Assembly (NCBI RefSeq): GCF_000764655.1
Contig: NZ_JRGL01000008.1
Location: forward strand, 1 to 64,000
Direction: 5' to 3'
Length of the DNA: 64,000 bases
Origin: Aeromonas aquatica
Lineage (GTDB): Bacteria > Pseudomonadota > Gammaproteobacteria > Enterobacterales > Aeromonadaceae
Below are positions 8,948-23,986 of this stretch, one piece after another. Below the pieces are notes generated by a model. The model did no database searches. It saw only the letters and a list, made by a program, of their open reading frames with translations, and had not been told where the DNA came from. Numbering within the stretch: the stretch's first letter is position 1; the number at the start of each line of letters is the position of its first letter. A program made the translations under genes and the position numbers.

Positions 8948-10681
8948 CTACTCCAGCCGGAAGTGCCCCACTATCTCCCTCAGCCTTTCATAGGTGTGCT
9001 GCATCGAGGTTGAGCTGTCTGCCGTCCGCTCCCCATTGCCCTTGAGCTGGGTGATCACCTCGGCAATCGCGCTCATGTTGCGGTTGATCTCCTCGGCGAC
9101 GGCGCTCTGCTCCTCGGCCGCCGTGGCGATGTGGCTGATGAGGTCGTTGATCTCCACCACCTCCCCCGCCATCAGATCCAGGGACGCATTCACCTTGTTG
9201 GTATTCTCCGCCGCGTCCTGGCAGCTCTGCCGGGTGTTGCCCATGGCGACCACCACGGTCTGGGTGCCCCGCTGCAACCGGATCAGCATGGTCTGGATCT
9301 CGGCGGTGCTCTGCTGGGTGCGTCCTGCCAGAGAGCGCACCTCATCGGCTACCACGGCAAAGCCTCTCCCCTGTTCCCCAGCTCGGGCGGCCTCGATCGC
9401 CGCGTTCAGTGCCAGCAGATTGGTCTGCTCGGCGATGCTGCCGATGACCCCGAGAATGGAGCCTATCTGCTGCACGTCCTGCTGCATGGCGGCGATGGAG
9501 TTTGCCGTGGTCTCCACCTCGGCCACCAGTGCGGTCACGCTGGCCATGGCCTGATCGACCACTAGCCGCGACTGGCTGGCCAACTGCTGACTCTGGCCGG
9601 TCAGCTCGGCCGTGCTGGCCGCACTCTCCGATACCGATACGGCGGTGCGGCTCATCTCGTTGATGGCGGTGACCACCTGCTCCGTCTCACGCACATGCTC
9701 TGCCAGCAACCCCTGCGCCGAACCGGTTTGCCTGGCCAGACCCGAGATCCCCTCATTGAGCTGCCCGCTGGCCTCCCTCACCTCCCCCATCATCTCCTGC
9801 AGCCGCTCGATGAAACGGTTGATGCCGGTCGAGATCTGGCCGAGATCGTCCTTGCTGGTCACCGTCAGGCGGCGGGTCAGATCGCCGCTGCCCTGTGACA
9901 GCTCCTGCACCAGATCCCGCAAGGAGAGAATGGGTCTATAGGCCAGGTTGAGCGCCACCATGGAGATCAGCAGCACCAGCGCCGCCACCCCGAGCAGGGC
10001 CAGGGTGATCTTGCCGTTGAGCGCCTGGGTCATGGCCTGGATATGGTCGAGATCCACGTAACCGGTCAGGGTCCACTGGCTGCCCCGGATATCCAGCTGG
10101 TTGGGGCGAGTCTCGCTCTCTCCCTTGGGCTTGCTGCTATAAAGCACCTTGCCCTGGCTGTCGCTCAGGGAGAAGTAGCGCCCCTCTCCACTCACCCTCT
10201 CAAGCAACTGCTTGAATTCGCTCATGTCGAGATAGTAAAGGTAGGCGGAATCGGCCCCCCGCGGCACCAGGATAGAGATGACTGGCTTGCCATCCTGCTG
10301 CTCCAGCGAGCTGACGGTGATCTGGTTGTTGGCGGCCGGGATCAGTTTGCGCAGTGCCTCGACCCTGGCCGCATCGTCGATGACCCCGTTCACGTCGAAC
10401 GCCATGTCGCCGATCAGCTTGACGATGTTCTGAAAGCCGGTCTCTTGCAGCGCCTTCTTGACGCTGGTCACCCCGAGGTTGAGGTTGGCGGCCAGCAGCA
10501 CTTTCTGATTGATGTCCCCAGCCAGCTTCTCTTTGACCAGGGTGATCTGCTCGTTGATGTTCTGGGTGGCCTGGGTGCGGATGTAACCGCTGATGAAGTG
10601 ATTCACGCTGAGCCAGGCGGTGCCGATGGTGACCAGGATGGCGAGCAGCAAGAGGACGTTGATCTTGACTTTGAATGGCAT
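8948..10681 (-). CDS. Methyl-accepting chemotaxis protein
   Basis: Transmembrane chemoreceptor of 577 aa. A first membrane segment lies at about residues 9-27, followed by a periplasmic sensing domain to about 220 and a second segment at about 222-245. A HAMP domain ([19 protein letters not shown]) leads into a long coiled-coil signalling domain. The conserved hairpin tip is clear: [20 protein letters not shown], then [25 protein letters not shown] precedes the ATG. The ligand is unknown. Proximity to the mgl genes may be chance, although MglB-type proteins can feed chemoreceptors. Confidence 0.95.
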   Translation of the reverse strand: MPFKVKINVLLLLAILVTIGTAWLSVNHFISGYIRTQATQNINEQITLVKEKLAGDINQKVLLAANLNLGVTSVKKALQETGFQNIVKLIGDMAFDVNGVIDDAARVEALRKLIPAANNQITVSSLEQQDGKPVISILVPRGADSAYLYYLDMSEFKQLLERVSGEGRYFSLSDSQGKVLYSSKPKGESETRPNQLDIRGSQWTLTGYVDLDHIQAMTQALNGKITLALLGVAALVLLISMVALNLAYRPILSLRDLVQELSQGSGDLTRRLTVTSKDDLGQISTGINRFIERLQEMMGEVREASGQLNEGISGLARQTGSAQGLLAEHVRETEQVVTAINEMSRTAVSVSESAASTAELTGQSQQLASQSRLVVDQAMASVTALVAEVETTANSIAAMQQDVQQIGSILGVIGSIAEQTNLLALNAAIEAARAGEQGRGFAVVADEVRSLAGRTQQSTAEIQTMLIRLQRGTQTVVVAMGNTRQSCQDAAENTNKVNASLDLMAGEVVEINDLISHIATAAEEQSAVAEEINRNMSAIAEVITQLKGNGERTADSSTSMQHTYERLREIVGHFRLE

Positions 10682-10700
10682 GGATTGGGTCCCTCCAAAT

Positions 10701-10731
10701 AGAGAGGGCCGGAATGTTTCCGGCCCTCTCT
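10701..10731 (-). terminator. Hairpin after mglC
   Basis: AGAGAGGGCCGGAA, loop of 3 nt and TTCCGGCCCTCTCT give a perfect 14 bp stem 8 bp after the mglC stop. The T tract on the minus strand is weak (ATTTGG), but stem strength favours a terminator. Confidence 0.75.
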
Positions 10732-10739
10732 GGTAACGC

Positions 10740-11750
10740 TTACTTCTTCTTGGCGTACTTCATGGAGTCCAGTGCGACCGCCAAAATGATGATGCCGCCC
10801 TTGATGATGAACTGCCAGTAAGGGCTAACGCCGATGTAGGTCAGACCGTAGTTGATCAGGGTGAAGATGAGCACCCCCGTGATGACACCGGCCACCGTGC
10901 CCACACCACCGGCGAAGGAGACGCCGCCGACCACGCAGGCCGCGATGGCATCGAGCTCATACATGAAGCCGAGGTTGTTGGTGGCACTGCCGACCCGGCC
11001 TGCCTCCAGCATGCCGCCGAAGGCGTAGAAGACACCGGCCAGGGCGTAGATGATCACCAGGTTGACGGCGACGTTGACGCCGGACACTTTGGCCGCCTCG
11101 GGGTTGCCACCGATAGCGAAGATGTTCTTGCCAAAGCGGGTCTTGTTCCACAGCACCCAGACAAACACGCTGGCGATGGCCGCATAGAAGGTCAGATAGG
11201 ATAGTTTAAAGCCCCCTATCCGGATAAATCCCTGCGCGAAGCTGGAGAAACGGGGATCGAAGCCGGCCACCGGAGAGGCACCCACGGAGTCGAAGTACAG
11301 CGAGTTGATGCCGTAAACGATGATCATGGTCCCCAGGGTGGTGATAAAGGGAGTCACGTTCAGGTAGGCCACGATCAGACCATTGACCAGACCGATCAGG
11401 GCACCCACGGCACACACCAGCAGGATCACCACCGGAATGGGCACTTCACCCAAGCTGGGGAACACCTTGTTGACGTTGGTCAGGGCCTGCAGCATGGTGG
11501 CGGCGATCAGCGCCGCCAGACCGACCTGACGACCGGCCGAGAGATCCGTACCCTGGGTGATGATGATGCCCGCCACCCCGAGGGCGATGATGACCCGCAC
11601 CGAGGACTGGGTCAGGATGTTGCTGAAGTTGGTGAGGCTGAGGAAGGAGGGCTCCTTGATCACGATGATCATGAGCAACACCAGCAACACCACGTAGATG
11701 CCGTTCTCTTTGAGCGCCTGCATCAGATTGAAATTTTTAGCCGACTCCAT
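10740..11750 (-). CDS. mglC: Galactose/methyl-galactoside ABC transporter permease
   Basis: Inner-membrane channel subunit of the high-affinity galactose importer, 336 aa with 8-10 hydrophobic segments. It contains the sugar-permease family signatures [18 protein letters not shown] and [26 protein letters not shown]. It is the last gene of mglB-mglA-mglC, 15 bp after mglA. The close match to enteric MglC and the neighbouring gal genes support galactose over ribose or xylose. Confidence 0.95.
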   Translation of the reverse strand: MESAKNFNLMQALKENGIYVVLLVLLMIIVIKEPSFLSLTNFSNILTQSSVRVIIALGVAGIIITQGTDLSAGRQVGLAALIAATMLQALTNVNKVFPSLGEVPIPVVILLVCAVGALIGLVNGLIVAYLNVTPFITTLGTMIIVYGINSLYFDSVGASPVAGFDPRFSSFAQGFIRIGGFKLSYLTFYAAIASVFVWVLWNKTRFGKNIFAIGGNPEAAKVSGVNVAVNLVIIYALAGVFYAFGGMLEAGRVGSATNNLGFMYELDAIAACVVGGVSFAGGVGTVAGVITGVLIFTLINYGLTYIGVSPYWQFIIKGGIIILAVALDSMKYAKKK

Positions 11751-11765
11751 AAATGTCTTCCTGTC

Positions 11766-13286
11766 TTATAGGTACAGAGATGCCAGGCGCAGGATCTCGC
11801 TCTGGTCAGTTTCTTTGGTGTTGACGATCCCCGCGACCCGGCCATTGCTCATGACCAGGATGCGATCCGTGATCCCGAGCAGCTCAGGCATCTCGGAGGA
11901 GATGATGATGATGCCCTTGTCTTTCTTCGCCAGCTCCAGAATGAGCTGATAGATCTCGAACTTGGCGCCTACGTCGATGCCGCGGGTGGGTTCGTCCAGC
12001 ATCAGTATCTCCGGCTGGGTCAGCAGCCAGCGGCCTATGATGACCTTCTGCTGGTTGCCACCGGACAGGGAGCCGATCTGTGTCTGCTGGGTCGGGGTCT
12101 TGACCCGCATGGAGTCGATGACCCACTGGGTATCGCTCTTCATCTTGTTGTTGCTGAGCAGCCCCATGGAGCTCTTGTAGCTGTCCATGTTGGCGATCAG
12201 GGAGTTGAAGGCGATGTCGAGACGGGAGTAGATGCCGGTGGAACGGCGCTCCTCGGTCACCAGTGCGAAGCCGTTCTGGATCGCCTCGTGGGCGTTGCGA
12301 TTGGCCACCACCTTGCCATGCAGCTTGATGACGCCCTCGTTATGATCGCGGATACCGAACAGGGTCTCGACGATGTCGGTACGCTTGGCCCCCACCAACC
12401 CGGCGATGCCGAGGATCTCCCCCTTGTGCAGGTCGAAGGTCACATCCTTGATGGAGGGCTGATTCTTGGCCGTCAGATGCTCGACTTCGAGGATGACTTC
12501 TTTGGGCTGGTTGGTTTTCTCCGGGAAGCGCTGGGTCAACTCGCGACCGACCATCATGCCGATGATCTGATCCATGGTCATGCCCTTGAGCGGCTGGGTT
12601 GCCACCCATTGCCCATCCCGCAATATGGTGATCTCGTCGCACAGCTGGAAGATCTCTTCCATCTTGTGGGAGATGTAGACGATGCCGCAGCCCTTTTCCT
12701 TGAGCTTGTTGATGATCTTGAAGAGGTGATTGACCTCTTTCTCGGTCAGTGACGAGGTGGGCTCATCCATGATGACGATCTTGGCGTCATAGGAGAATGC
12801 CTTGGCGATCTCGATCATCTGCATCTGGGAGACGGAGAGGGTCGCGACCTTGACCCTGGGATCGATGTCGATGTCCAGTTCGTCGAAAATTTGTTTGGTG
12901 TCGTGGTACATCTTGCCGTGGTCGACGAACAGACCCTTGGTGGGGTAGCGACCGAGCCACATGTTGTCCATCACGGTGCGTTGCAATACCAGGTTCAACT
13001 CCTGGTGCACCATGGAAACGCCGTTTTCCAGGGCTTCTTTGGAGGAGGTGAAGTTGATCTCCTCGCCCTTGAAGAAGATCTTGCCCTGATCCTTTTCATA
13101 GATGCCGAACAAGCATTTGAGCAGCGTGGACTTCCCTGCGCCATTCTCGCCCATCAACGCATGCACAGAATGAGGACGGACCCGTAAATTGACATTATCG
13201 AGTGCCTTGACGCCGGGAAAGCTCTTACTGACGTCAATCATCTCCAACAGCCATTCTGATTGTTGCCGTGTTGTCATATCAGCCAT
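11766..13286 (-). CDS. mglA: Galactose/methyl-galactoside ABC transporter ATPase
   Basis: Cytoplasmic ATPase with two fused nucleotide-binding domains, about 506 aa. The first has Walker [10 protein letters not shown] and Walker [11 protein letters not shown]. The second has the usual degenerate P-loop GLVGAKRTD with an intact signature LSGGNQQKV and [10 protein letters not shown]. Such asymmetry is normal for sugar importers of this class. Starts at 13286 (ATG) or 13277 (ATG, MTTRQQ) are both possible and neither has a strong ribosome site. It follows mglB after a stable hairpin. Confidence 0.95.
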   Translation of the reverse strand: MADMTTRQQSEWLLEMIDVSKSFPGVKALDNVNLRVRPHSVHALMGENGAGKSTLLKCLFGIYEKDQGKIFFKGEEINFTSSKEALENGVSMVHQELNLVLQRTVMDNMWLGRYPTKGLFVDHGKMYHDTKQIFDELDIDIDPRVKVATLSVSQMQMIEIAKAFSYDAKIVIMDEPTSSLTEKEVNHLFKIINKLKEKGCGIVYISHKMEEIFQLCDEITILRDGQWVATQPLKGMTMDQIIGMMVGRELTQRFPEKTNQPKEVILEVEHLTAKNQPSIKDVTFDLHKGEILGIAGLVGAKRTDIVETLFGIRDHNEGVIKLHGKVVANRNAHEAIQNGFALVTEERRSTGIYSRLDIAFNSLIANMDSYKSSMGLLSNNKMKSDTQWVIDSMRVKTPTQQTQIGSLSGGNQQKVIIGRWLLTQPEILMLDEPTRGIDVGAKFEIYQLILELAKKDKGIIIISSEMPELLGITDRILVMSNGRVAGIVNTKETDQSEILRLASLYL

Positions 13287-13305
13287 CACATCTGGTTGAA
13301 ACAGA

Positions 13306-13328
13306 GGGCAAGGGGGTCTCCCTTGCCC
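13306..13328 (-). other. mglB-mglA intercistronic hairpin
   Basis: GGGCAAGGG and CCCTTGCCC form a perfect 9 bp stem around a 5 nt loop. Placement after the binding-protein gene suggests it protects mglB mRNA or reduces read-through, giving excess MglB over the membrane parts. Confidence 0.65.
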
Positions 13329-13340
13329 AGGAGGAGGGAA

Positions 13341-14327
13341 TTATTCGAATTGAGACAGGTTGTCTTTATCCACACCCACGTAGGCAACGCGGACGACCTT
13401 GTTATCGATCTTCCAGTTGGTGCCTTCACCGGCCGGCTTGCCTTCAGCCAGGTTCTTGGTCAGCTCGAAGGTCGCCTTGGCCTGGTTGGCCGCATCGTTC
13501 AGCACTGTACCCGCCATGGCACCGCTCTTGACCATGGCCAGGGCTTCCGGCAGGGCATCGACGCCGAACACCGGGATGGCGGTCTTGCCTTGAGCCTTGA
13601 GGGATTCAACAGCGCCCATTGCCATGCCGTCGTTGTTGGCGATGACCACTTCGATCTTGTTGGCGTTCGGGCCGGAGATCCAGGCATCCATCTTGTCCTT
13701 CGCCATGGCGGTATCCCACATACCGGTATCCATGTGCAGCTGCTGGGTCTTCAGGCCGCCATCGTTCAGGGTCTTGATGACGTAGGTGGTACGGGCTTCC
13801 GCATCCGGGTGGCCAGGCTCGCCCTTCAGCAGCACGAACTGGATGACGCCATCCTTGTTCAGATCCCACTCAGGGTGTGCCTTCCAGTGCTTGGCAATCA
13901 GTTGACCCTGGATGATGCCTGACTCCTTGGAGTCGGTCCCCACGTAGTAGGCCTTGTCATAGCTGGCCAGATCGGCCGCACTCGGTTCCTTGTTGTAGAA
14001 CACCACGGGGATCTCGTCGGCACGGGCCTTCTCGATCACGACAGGGGCCGCCGCCGGGTCAACCAGGTTGATCGCCAGCGCCTTCACGCCCTTGGCCAGC
14101 AACACATCGACCTGATCGTTCTGCTTGGACTGGTCATTCTGGGAGTCATTCATCAGCAGCTCGACCCCGGGGTTGGCCACCGCTTCCTTCTCGATGGCCT
14201 TGCGCACAACGGCCATGAAGTTGTCGTCATATTTGTAGACGGTGACGCCGATACGGGTGTCGGCTTGTGCTTGGGCTCCCGCCATCAGTCCCATCAGCAG
14301 GGTGGCGACTGTCGTGAGTTTTTTCAT
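13341..14327 (-). CDS. mglB: Galactose/glucose-binding periplasmic protein
   Basis: Periplasmic receptor delivering galactose or glucose to MglAC, 328 aa. The signal peptide is [20 protein letters not shown] with a likely cut before QADTRIG. The mature start [12 protein letters not shown] and the internal [18 protein letters not shown] are typical of MglB. It is the first gene of mglBAC, and a GalR-type operator and a CRP-like site lie 70-130 bp upstream. Confidence 0.96.
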   Translation of the reverse strand: MKKLTTVATLLMGLMAGAQAQADTRIGVTVYKYDDNFMAVVRKAIEKEAVANPGVELLMNDSQNDQSKQNDQVDVLLAKGVKALAINLVDPAAAPVVIEKARADEIPVVFYNKEPSAADLASYDKAYYVGTDSKESGIIQGQLIAKHWKAHPEWDLNKDGVIQFVLLKGEPGHPDAEARTTYVIKTLNDGGLKTQQLHMDTGMWDTAMAKDKMDAWISGPNANKIEVVIANNDGMAMGAVESLKAQGKTAIPVFGVDALPEALAMVKSGAMAGTVLNDAANQAKATFELTKNLAEGKPAGEGTNWKIDNKVVRVAYVGVDKDNLSQFE

Positions 14328-14397
14328 TGTTATGCTCCGATCTCTGATATCTGTTTTTGTAGGGAATGCTGTACACCGTTTGAACTGGCGCCAGCCT

Positions 14398-14459
14398 AAT
14401 GTAATCAGTTTGTTGTCCGGTGATCTGTGATCCTGACGACAAAATGAAAACGTTTACAC
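14398..14459 (-). promoter_or_regulatory. mglBAC promoter: -10, CRP site and GalR-type operator
   Basis: On the minus strand a -10 TACATT (14398-14403) lies downstream of a CRP-like site TGTCG-TCAGGA-TCACA (14426-14441), whose centre would be near -42. A 16-mer close to the GalR operator (ATGAAAACGTTTACAC on the plus strand) lies at 14444-14459, 18 bp further upstream. The same arrangement recurs at lacZ and galE. Confidence 0.65.
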
Positions 14460-14551
14460 TCTGTTACATAGAGACAAATTCGTTATAAATTAATTAGTTG
14501 AGTCATTTTAGCGTCTAACGGGTCTTTTTTCGATTCAGGGCCGAGTCAGAT

Positions 14552-17692
<3,141 letters not shown>

Positions 17693-17894
17693 TGCAATTG
17701 TTAAGTAAAACGGGGTAAAAATGATTAAAGATGAGTAAAAATGAGCAGCCGTCGTCATCAACAACCCGATGGCGACGATGGAGGGGGGAATCGAGGGCTG
17801 ATCGAGTGGTGACTTGTCGGCAGGTGGACGAGTCGCTGCGCCTTGGTGGCGTCGCTCACAGGTGATGAAGCAGGATCGGGGGCTGATCGCGCGA
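17693..17894. other. Non-coding part of the lacZ-galR spacer
   Basis: This part holds no gene I can support. It continues into the 98 bp tandem repeats. The word GATCGGGGGCTGATCGCG near 17875 resembles GGCTGATCGA near 17797, hinting at older, decayed repeats. Confidence 0.3.
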
Positions 17895-18177
17895 CAGAGT
17901 GACGATTGAGGGGAAGACCTGGCGGGTAGCTAACACCTCAACCACGTCATTGCAGCAGCAAAGTGCCCGTAACAAGGGGTGGACTGGCGTGGCAGAGTGA
18001 CGACTGAGGGGAAGACCTGGCGAGTAGCTGACACCTCAACCACGTCATTGCAGCAGCAAAGTGCCCGTAACAAGGGGTGGACTAGCGTGGCAGAGTGACG
18101 GACCTGGCGAGTAGCTGACACCTCAACCACGTCATTGCAGCGGCAAAGTGACCACAACAAGGGTGTATTGGCGCGGG
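17895..18177. repeat. Tandem direct repeat, period 98 bp, about 2.9 copies
   Basis: Copies begin with CAGAGTGACG at 17895, 17993 and 18091. The first two are 98 bp each and differ at only a few positions. The third lacks 11 bp after CAGAGTGACG and diverges towards its end. Each contains GACCTGGCG, CACCTCAACCACGTCATTGC and GTAACAAGGGGTGG or a variant. No long open frame runs through the array. The low divergence suggests recent expansion. Confidence 0.9.
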
Positions 18178-18243
18178 AGCCCTGGCGGCTATACGCCGCT
18201 TCGGCCCCCCATCGTCATCAAGGCGGCAAAACAGAAACCGGGA

Positions 18244-19248
18244 TCAGGGTCTGACTGGCGCCACCGAGTGGCGATTGATCAGGGTCGGCGTGTAGACGCG
18301 GCTCTGCACCGCCTCACTCTCCCCTGCGGCGAGTTGCAGCGCCAGCTTGGCGGCCTGGGCGGCCATCAGCTCGATGGGGTAGCGCATGGTGGAGAGCTTG
18401 GGTCTCAGGTATCTGGCGTAGATGATGTCATCGAAACCGACCACCGAGACCTCTTCCGGCACCTTGAGGCCATTGTCCGCCAGCACCGAGATGGCGCCGG
18501 CCGCCATGGCGTCGTTGTAGGCCACCACGGCCGTGATGGGCAACCCCTTGGCCAGCAGGTTGAGCATGGCGCGCTCGCCCCCCTCTTCATTGGGTATACC
18601 GCTCTCGACCAGCTCGGGATCCGCACTCAGGCCCGCCTCGAACAGGGCGTCCTGATAGCCCTGATGACGCAGCAGGGCATCCTCGATGGCGTGATCCGAG
18701 CTGACGAAGGCGATGTGGCGATGACCCAGCTCCAGCAGATGGCGGGTGGCGGTGGCCGCCCCCTGCCGGTTGTTGAGGGAGATGCAGCGCCCTTTCAGGG
18801 ACGGAATGTCGCGGTTGATCAGCACCATGCCCGGGGCCCGCAGGGCGTAATCGATCAACTCCTCATCACTCAGCGCCTTGCTGTGCACCACCAGCGCCTC
18901 GCAGCGTTTACCGATCAGCAGATCGATGGCTTCCCGCTCTTGCTGCGCCCTGTGAAAACCATTACCCATCAACAGATGCAGCCCCTGCTCCACCGCCACC
19001 GCAGCCACCCCTTTGACCAGGGCGCCGAAGAAGGGATCGGCCACGTCGCCGACCACTACGCCCATGGTGTCACAGGTCTGGCTGACCAGCGCCCTGGCGT
19101 TCGCATTGGGGGTATAGCCCAGCTCGGCCATGGCTTTTTGCACGACCTCGCGAGAGGCAGCGCTGGCCTTGGGTGAGTTGTTCATCACCCGTGAAACCGT
19201 TGCCACCGATACATTGGCCAAACGGGCGACATCCTTGATGGTGCTCAT
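18244..19248 (-). CDS. galR: LacI-family repressor GalR
   Basis: Galactose-responsive repressor, 334 aa. The N-terminal helix-turn-helix is IKDVARLANVSVATVSRVMN, followed by the hinge region NNSPKAS and PNANARAL. The effector domain carries VVGDVADPFFGALV, very close to enteric GalR. I chose the ATG at 19248 (MSTIKDV), the normal family start; upstream in-frame codons are TTG only. It is divergent from galE, and the shared operator at 19354 should let it control gal, itself and, by matching sites, lacZ and mgl. Confidence 0.92.
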   Translation of the reverse strand: MSTIKDVARLANVSVATVSRVMNNSPKASAASREVVQKAMAELGYTPNANARALVSQTCDTMGVVVGDVADPFFGALVKGVAAVAVEQGLHLLMGNGFHRAQQEREAIDLLIGKRCEALVVHSKALSDEELIDYALRAPGMVLINRDIPSLKGRCISLNNRQGAATATRHLLELGHRHIAFVSSDHAIEDALLRHQGYQDALFEAGLSADPELVESGIPNEEGGERAMLNLLAKGLPITAVVAYNDAMAAGAISVLADNGLKVPEEVSVVGFDDIIYARYLRPKLSTMRYPIELMAAQAAKLALQLAAGESEAVQSRVYTPTLINRHSVAPVRP

Positions 19249-19353
19249 GCTGTTTTCACTTCTTTCACGGTTCAAGACCGAGCCATTATACCGGGCAATG
19301 CCAGTGATGACAGGGGAAATACCGATAGCGCTTCATTTTCACTCACCCACAAA

Positions 19354-19418
19354 GTGTAATCGTTTACACAATTATGTTACGCTGCTCACAGTTTAAGGTG
19401 GAACGCCTCGGCTAGACT
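19354..19418 (+). promoter_or_regulatory. galETKM promoter: GalR operator, CRP site and -10
   Basis: Operator GTGTAATCGTTTACAC at 19354-19369. CRP-like site TGTTA-CGCTGC-TCACA at 19375-19390. A -10 TAGACT lies at 19413-19418, so the CRP centre would be at about -42, a class II position. The region also serves divergent galR. Confidence 0.78.
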
Positions 19419-19463
19419 CCTGTTCAGGCTTTCCTTGTGTGGGGAACGAGTGTGGAGAAGAAG

Positions 19464-20477
19464 ATGAAAGTACTGGTCACCGGCGGTTGCGGCTATATCG
19501 GCAGCCATACCTGCCTTGCCCTGCAGGCGGCGGGCATGGAACCCGTGGTGGTGGATAATCTGTGCAACAGCAAGCGCGGCGTGCTGGCCAGGATCGCGGC
19601 CATCAGCGGACAAGAACCCCTTTTCTATCAGGGGGATATTCGTGATGAGGCCCTGCTGGATCGGATCTTCGCCGAGCAGGAGATCACCGCGGTCATCCAC
19701 TTCGCTGCCCTCAAGGCGGTCGGCGAGTCGACCCGCATTCCGCTCGACTACTACCAGAACAACCTCGGCGGCAGCCTCGTTCTGTTGCAGGCAATGAAAC
19801 GCGCCGGCGTCCACAACCTGGTGTTCAGCTCGTCGGCCACCGTCTATGGGGATCCGGCCAGCACGCCCATCCGCGAGGATTTCCCCCGCAGTGCCACCAA
19901 CCCTTACGGCCAGTCCAAGCTGATCATCGAGCAGATCCTCGAGGATCTGCAGGCCGCCGAGCCCCACTGGAGTATGACGCTGCTGCGCTACTTCAACCCG
20001 GTCGGCGCCCATGAATCCGGCACCCTGGGGGAGGATCCGCAAGGCATTCCGAACAATCTCATGCCATTTTTAACCCAGGTGGCCATAGGTCGCCGCGACT
20101 GCCTCTCCGTCTTTGGAAACGATTACAACACCCCGGATGGCACAGGGGTGCGCGACTACATCCACGTGATGGATCTCGCCGAGGGTCACGTCAAGGCGCT
20201 GCAGCATTGCACCCACAAGGGTGGCGTGCACGCCTATAACCTGGGCACAGGTCAGGGCCAGAGCGTGCTGCAGATGGTGGCGGCCTTCGAGGCGGCCAGC
20301 GGTCGCCCCCTGCCCTATCGCATCGAACCCCGGCGCCCCGGCGACATCGCCGAGTGCTGGGCCGACCCGACCAAGGCGGAGCGCGAGCTGGGCTGGCATG
20401 CCCGCCGGGATCTCGCGGCCATGTGCGCCGACAGCTGGCGCTGGCAGTCCACCAATCCACAGGGCTATGAAGCCTGA
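19464..20477 (+). CDS. galE: UDP-glucose 4-epimerase
   Basis: Interconverts UDP-galactose and UDP-glucose in the Leloir pathway. At 337 aa it matches enteric GalE (338). The NAD site is VLVTGGCGYIGSHT, and the catalytic Tyr-x3-Lys appears as NPYGQSKLIIE. The ATG at 19464 follows GGAGAAGAAG; an upstream ATG at 19437 would add nine extra residues before the Rossmann strand. It is the first gene of galETKM, but 230 bp containing a repeat element separate it from galT. Confidence 0.96.
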   Translation: MKVLVTGGCGYIGSHTCLALQAAGMEPVVVDNLCNSKRGVLARIAAISGQEPLFYQGDIRDEALLDRIFAEQEITAVIHFAALKAVGESTRIPLDYYQNNLGGSLVLLQAMKRAGVHNLVFSSSATVYGDPASTPIREDFPRSATNPYGQSKLIIEQILEDLQAAEPHWSMTLLRYFNPVGAHESGTLGEDPQGIPNNLMPFLTQVAIGRRDCLSVFGNDYNTPDGTGVRDYIHVMDLAEGHVKALQHCTHKGGVHAYNLGTGQGQSVLQMVAAFEAASGRPLPYRIEPRRPGDIAECWADPTKAERELGWHARRDLAAMCADSWRWQSTNPQGYEA

Positions 20478-20497
20478 TGTCCGCTCTTTTCGTTCTT

Positions 20498-20614
20498 GCC
20501 CCCTTCTCCCCTCGCGGGAGAAGCGTTGGGGATGAGGGGGCGAACAAAGAGATCCAGATGCTAACCATGAGGGGAAAAATTCCCCTCACCCCGCCCTCTC
20601 CCAAGGGGAGAGGG
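20498..20614. repeat. Palindromic intergenic repeat cluster between galE and galT
   Basis: Three inverted repeats in 117 bp: CTTCTCCC/GGGAGAAG (20503-20523), TGAGGGGAA/TTCCCCTCA (20568-20588) and CCCTCTCCC/GGGAGAGGG (20594-20614). This pattern resembles REP-like elements scattered in proteobacterial intergenic regions. It lies inside a presumed operon and may act as an attenuator or mRNA stabiliser. Confidence 0.7.
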
Positions 20615-20709
20615 ACCAGATCCAGAAGGCCAGGCGGCTCACCCCATGACGAGAGCTGTTTTCTGATGTCGCCTTTACCCCATTTTTCATTCAGTTTTGA
20701 GGAGTGACG

Positions 20710-21764
20710 ATGTTCAACCCGGTTGATCACCCCCACCGCCGTTTCAATCCGCTGACCGGCCAGTATGTGCTGGTCTCCCCCCACAGGGCCAAGCGCCCCT
20801 GGCAGGGGCAGATCGAGAAGATAAGTCAGGCACCGAGCCAGTCCCACGATCCGGACTGCTTCCTCTGCGCGGGCAATCACAGGGTCACCGGCGACCAGAA
20901 CCCCGACTATCGGGAGACCTTCGTCTTCACCAACGACTTCGCTGCCCTGATGCAGGACACCCCGGCCGCCGGCGACGAGCAAGATCCCCTGCTCAAACTG
21001 GAGGCCGCCCGTGGCACCAGCCGGGTCATCTGCTTCTCGCCGGATCACGGCAAGACCCTGCCCGAGCTGCCACTGGCCGCCATTGAGGCGGTGATCCGCA
21101 CCTGGATGAGCCAGGTGGCCGAGTTGTCCCAGCAGTGGGAATGGGTGCAGGTCTTTGAAAACAAAGGCGCCGTCATGGGCTGCTCCAACCCGCACCCCCA
21201 CGGTCAGCTGTGGGGCAGCGACTTCCTGCCCAACGAGATCGCCCGTGAAGAAACCCACCAGCGCGACTGGCTGGCCGAACACGGCCGCCCGCTGCTGCTC
21301 GACTACGTGGAGCGGGAGCTGAAGGATCGCTCCCGCATAGTGGTGGAGACAGAGCACTGGCTGGCGGTGGTGCCCTTCTGGGCCGCCTGGCCATTCGAGA
21401 CCCTGCTGTTGCCCAAGGCCCATGTGCCCTCCCTGCTGAGCCTCAGCCCCGAGCAACAAGAGGATCTGGCGCGGGCGCTCAAGGAACTCACCAGCCGTTA
21501 CGACAACCTGTTCGAATGCAGCTTCCCCTACTCCATGGGCTGGCACTTCGCGCCGCCGAACTCGGATTGCCCCGAGGCCTGGCAGTTGCACGCCCACTTC
21601 TACCCGCCGCTATTGCGCTCCGCCACCGTGCGCAAGTTCATGGTGGGCTTCGAGATGCTGGCGGAAACCCAGCGGGACCTGACCCCTGAGCAAGCCGCTG
21701 AACGGCTGCGCGCGCTCTCTCCCATTCACTACAACCAGACCAATCAAGCCAATGAGGTAACCCC

Positions 21765-21768
<4 letters not shown>
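20710..21768 (+). CDS. galT: Galactose-1-phosphate uridylyltransferase
   Basis: Moves UMP from UDP-glucose to galactose-1-phosphate. The 352 aa sequence holds the nucleophile motif NPHPHGQLW with His164 as the expected covalent residue, and the zinc-site cysteines CFLCAGN. The ATG at 20710 follows GAGGAG at good spacing; a GTG six bases earlier is less likely. Its stop overlaps galK by ATGA. Confidence 0.96.
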
Positions 21769-22909
<1,141 letters not shown>

Positions 22910-22913
<4 letters not shown>

Positions 22914-23896
22914 CCCATCAAGCCATGATGCCATTCGAGCTGGAAAACGAAGAGGGGCTGCGCCTGCGCGGCCTCGATTTCGGCGCCATTCTCAGCTCTC
23001 TGACGCTGTCGGTGGCGGGGGAGCGGCGCGAGGTGCTGCTCGGCTGCGCCGATGACGCCTATCCAACCCAGCAGGTGTGGCTGGGGGCGGTGGCGGGGCG
23101 CTTTGCCAACCGGATCGGCGGCGCCGAGCTGGTGCGAGACGGCGAGCGCTGGTCCCTGGACGCCAATCAGGCGCCCCATTGCCTGCACGGCGGGCGGGAT
23201 GGCTTTCATCGCCGTCAGTGGCAGATAAAGGAGCTGGAGCCGGATCGGGTCAGACTGGCTTTGCTGTCACCGGCGGGGGATCAGGGCTTTCCCGGCAACC
23301 TGAGGGTGACGCTGGAGTATCGACTGGAACAGTGCGATCTGGTGGTGGAGTTCAAGGCCACCACGGATGCGCCGACGCCGGTCAGCCTCACCAGCCACGC
23401 CTACTTCAATCTGGATGGCGGCGGTGATGTGCGCAGCCACCACATTCGGCTCAACGCCGATCGCTTCCTGCCCACCGATGAGCGCGGCCTGCCGCTCGCC
23501 GTTGAACCGGTGGAGGGCCCCTTCGATCTGCGCGCCGAGCGCCTCATCGGTCAGCAGTGGCTGAGCCATCCCCAGCAACAGCAAGCCAAGGGCTACGATC
23601 ACGCCTTTCTGCTGAACGGCCCCGAGCAGGAGTGCGCGGCGCGGGTGCTGTCAGGGGATGGGCAACTGGCACTCGAGGTCTACACCAACCAGCCTTCGCT
23701 CCAGTTCTACACCGGCAACTGGCTGGCCAATACCCCGGATCGAGCGGGCGGCCGTCATCAGGACCACGCCGGCTTCTGTCTGGAGGCGCAGCAGCTGCCG
23801 GACAGCCCGAACCGCCCCGAGCTGGGGGATCCCTGGCTGCTGCCGGGCCAGCGGTATCACCACCAGACCCGTTATCGCTTTATCCCCGCAGGCTAA
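22910..23896 (+). CDS. galM: Aldose 1-epimerase (mutarotase)
   Basis: Converts beta- to alpha-galactose for galactokinase. The 328 aa protein has the expected [12 protein letters not shown] segment, the active-site [15 protein letters not shown] and [10 protein letters not shown] with catalytic histidines, and YDHAFLLNG. The start ATG at 22910 overlaps the galK stop. Confidence 0.94.
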
Positions 23897-23906
23897 CGCC
23901 TGTACA

Positions 23907-23950
23907 GGCCCCTTCCTCCGCTTGCTTGAGCAAGAGTGGAAGAAGGGGCC
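23907..23950 (+). other. Hairpin after galM
   Basis: Outer arms GGCCCCTTC/GAAGGGGCC enclose an inner CTTGC/GCAAG stem. It may end or attenuate the galETKM message before the next gene; there is no T tract. Confidence 0.45.
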
Positions 23951-23986
23951 GAACCTGCGACTTATCGAGCCAACTCAGGAGTCTTG

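Noticed and set aside
12340-12420. Degenerate second P-loop in MglA as a sign of damage
   Set aside because: [13 protein letters not shown] loops are usual in the second domain of sugar ABC ATPases.
17895-18177. CRISPR array
   Set aside because: Units are 98 bp tandem direct repeats with no alternating variable spacers and no cas genes nearby.
20113-20128. GalR-operator-like TTGGAAACGATTACAA inside galE
   Set aside because: It encodes the conserved Gly-Asn-Asp-Tyr-Asn segment of GalE, so the match (13 of 16) is probably a codon coincidence, and it lies far from the promoter.
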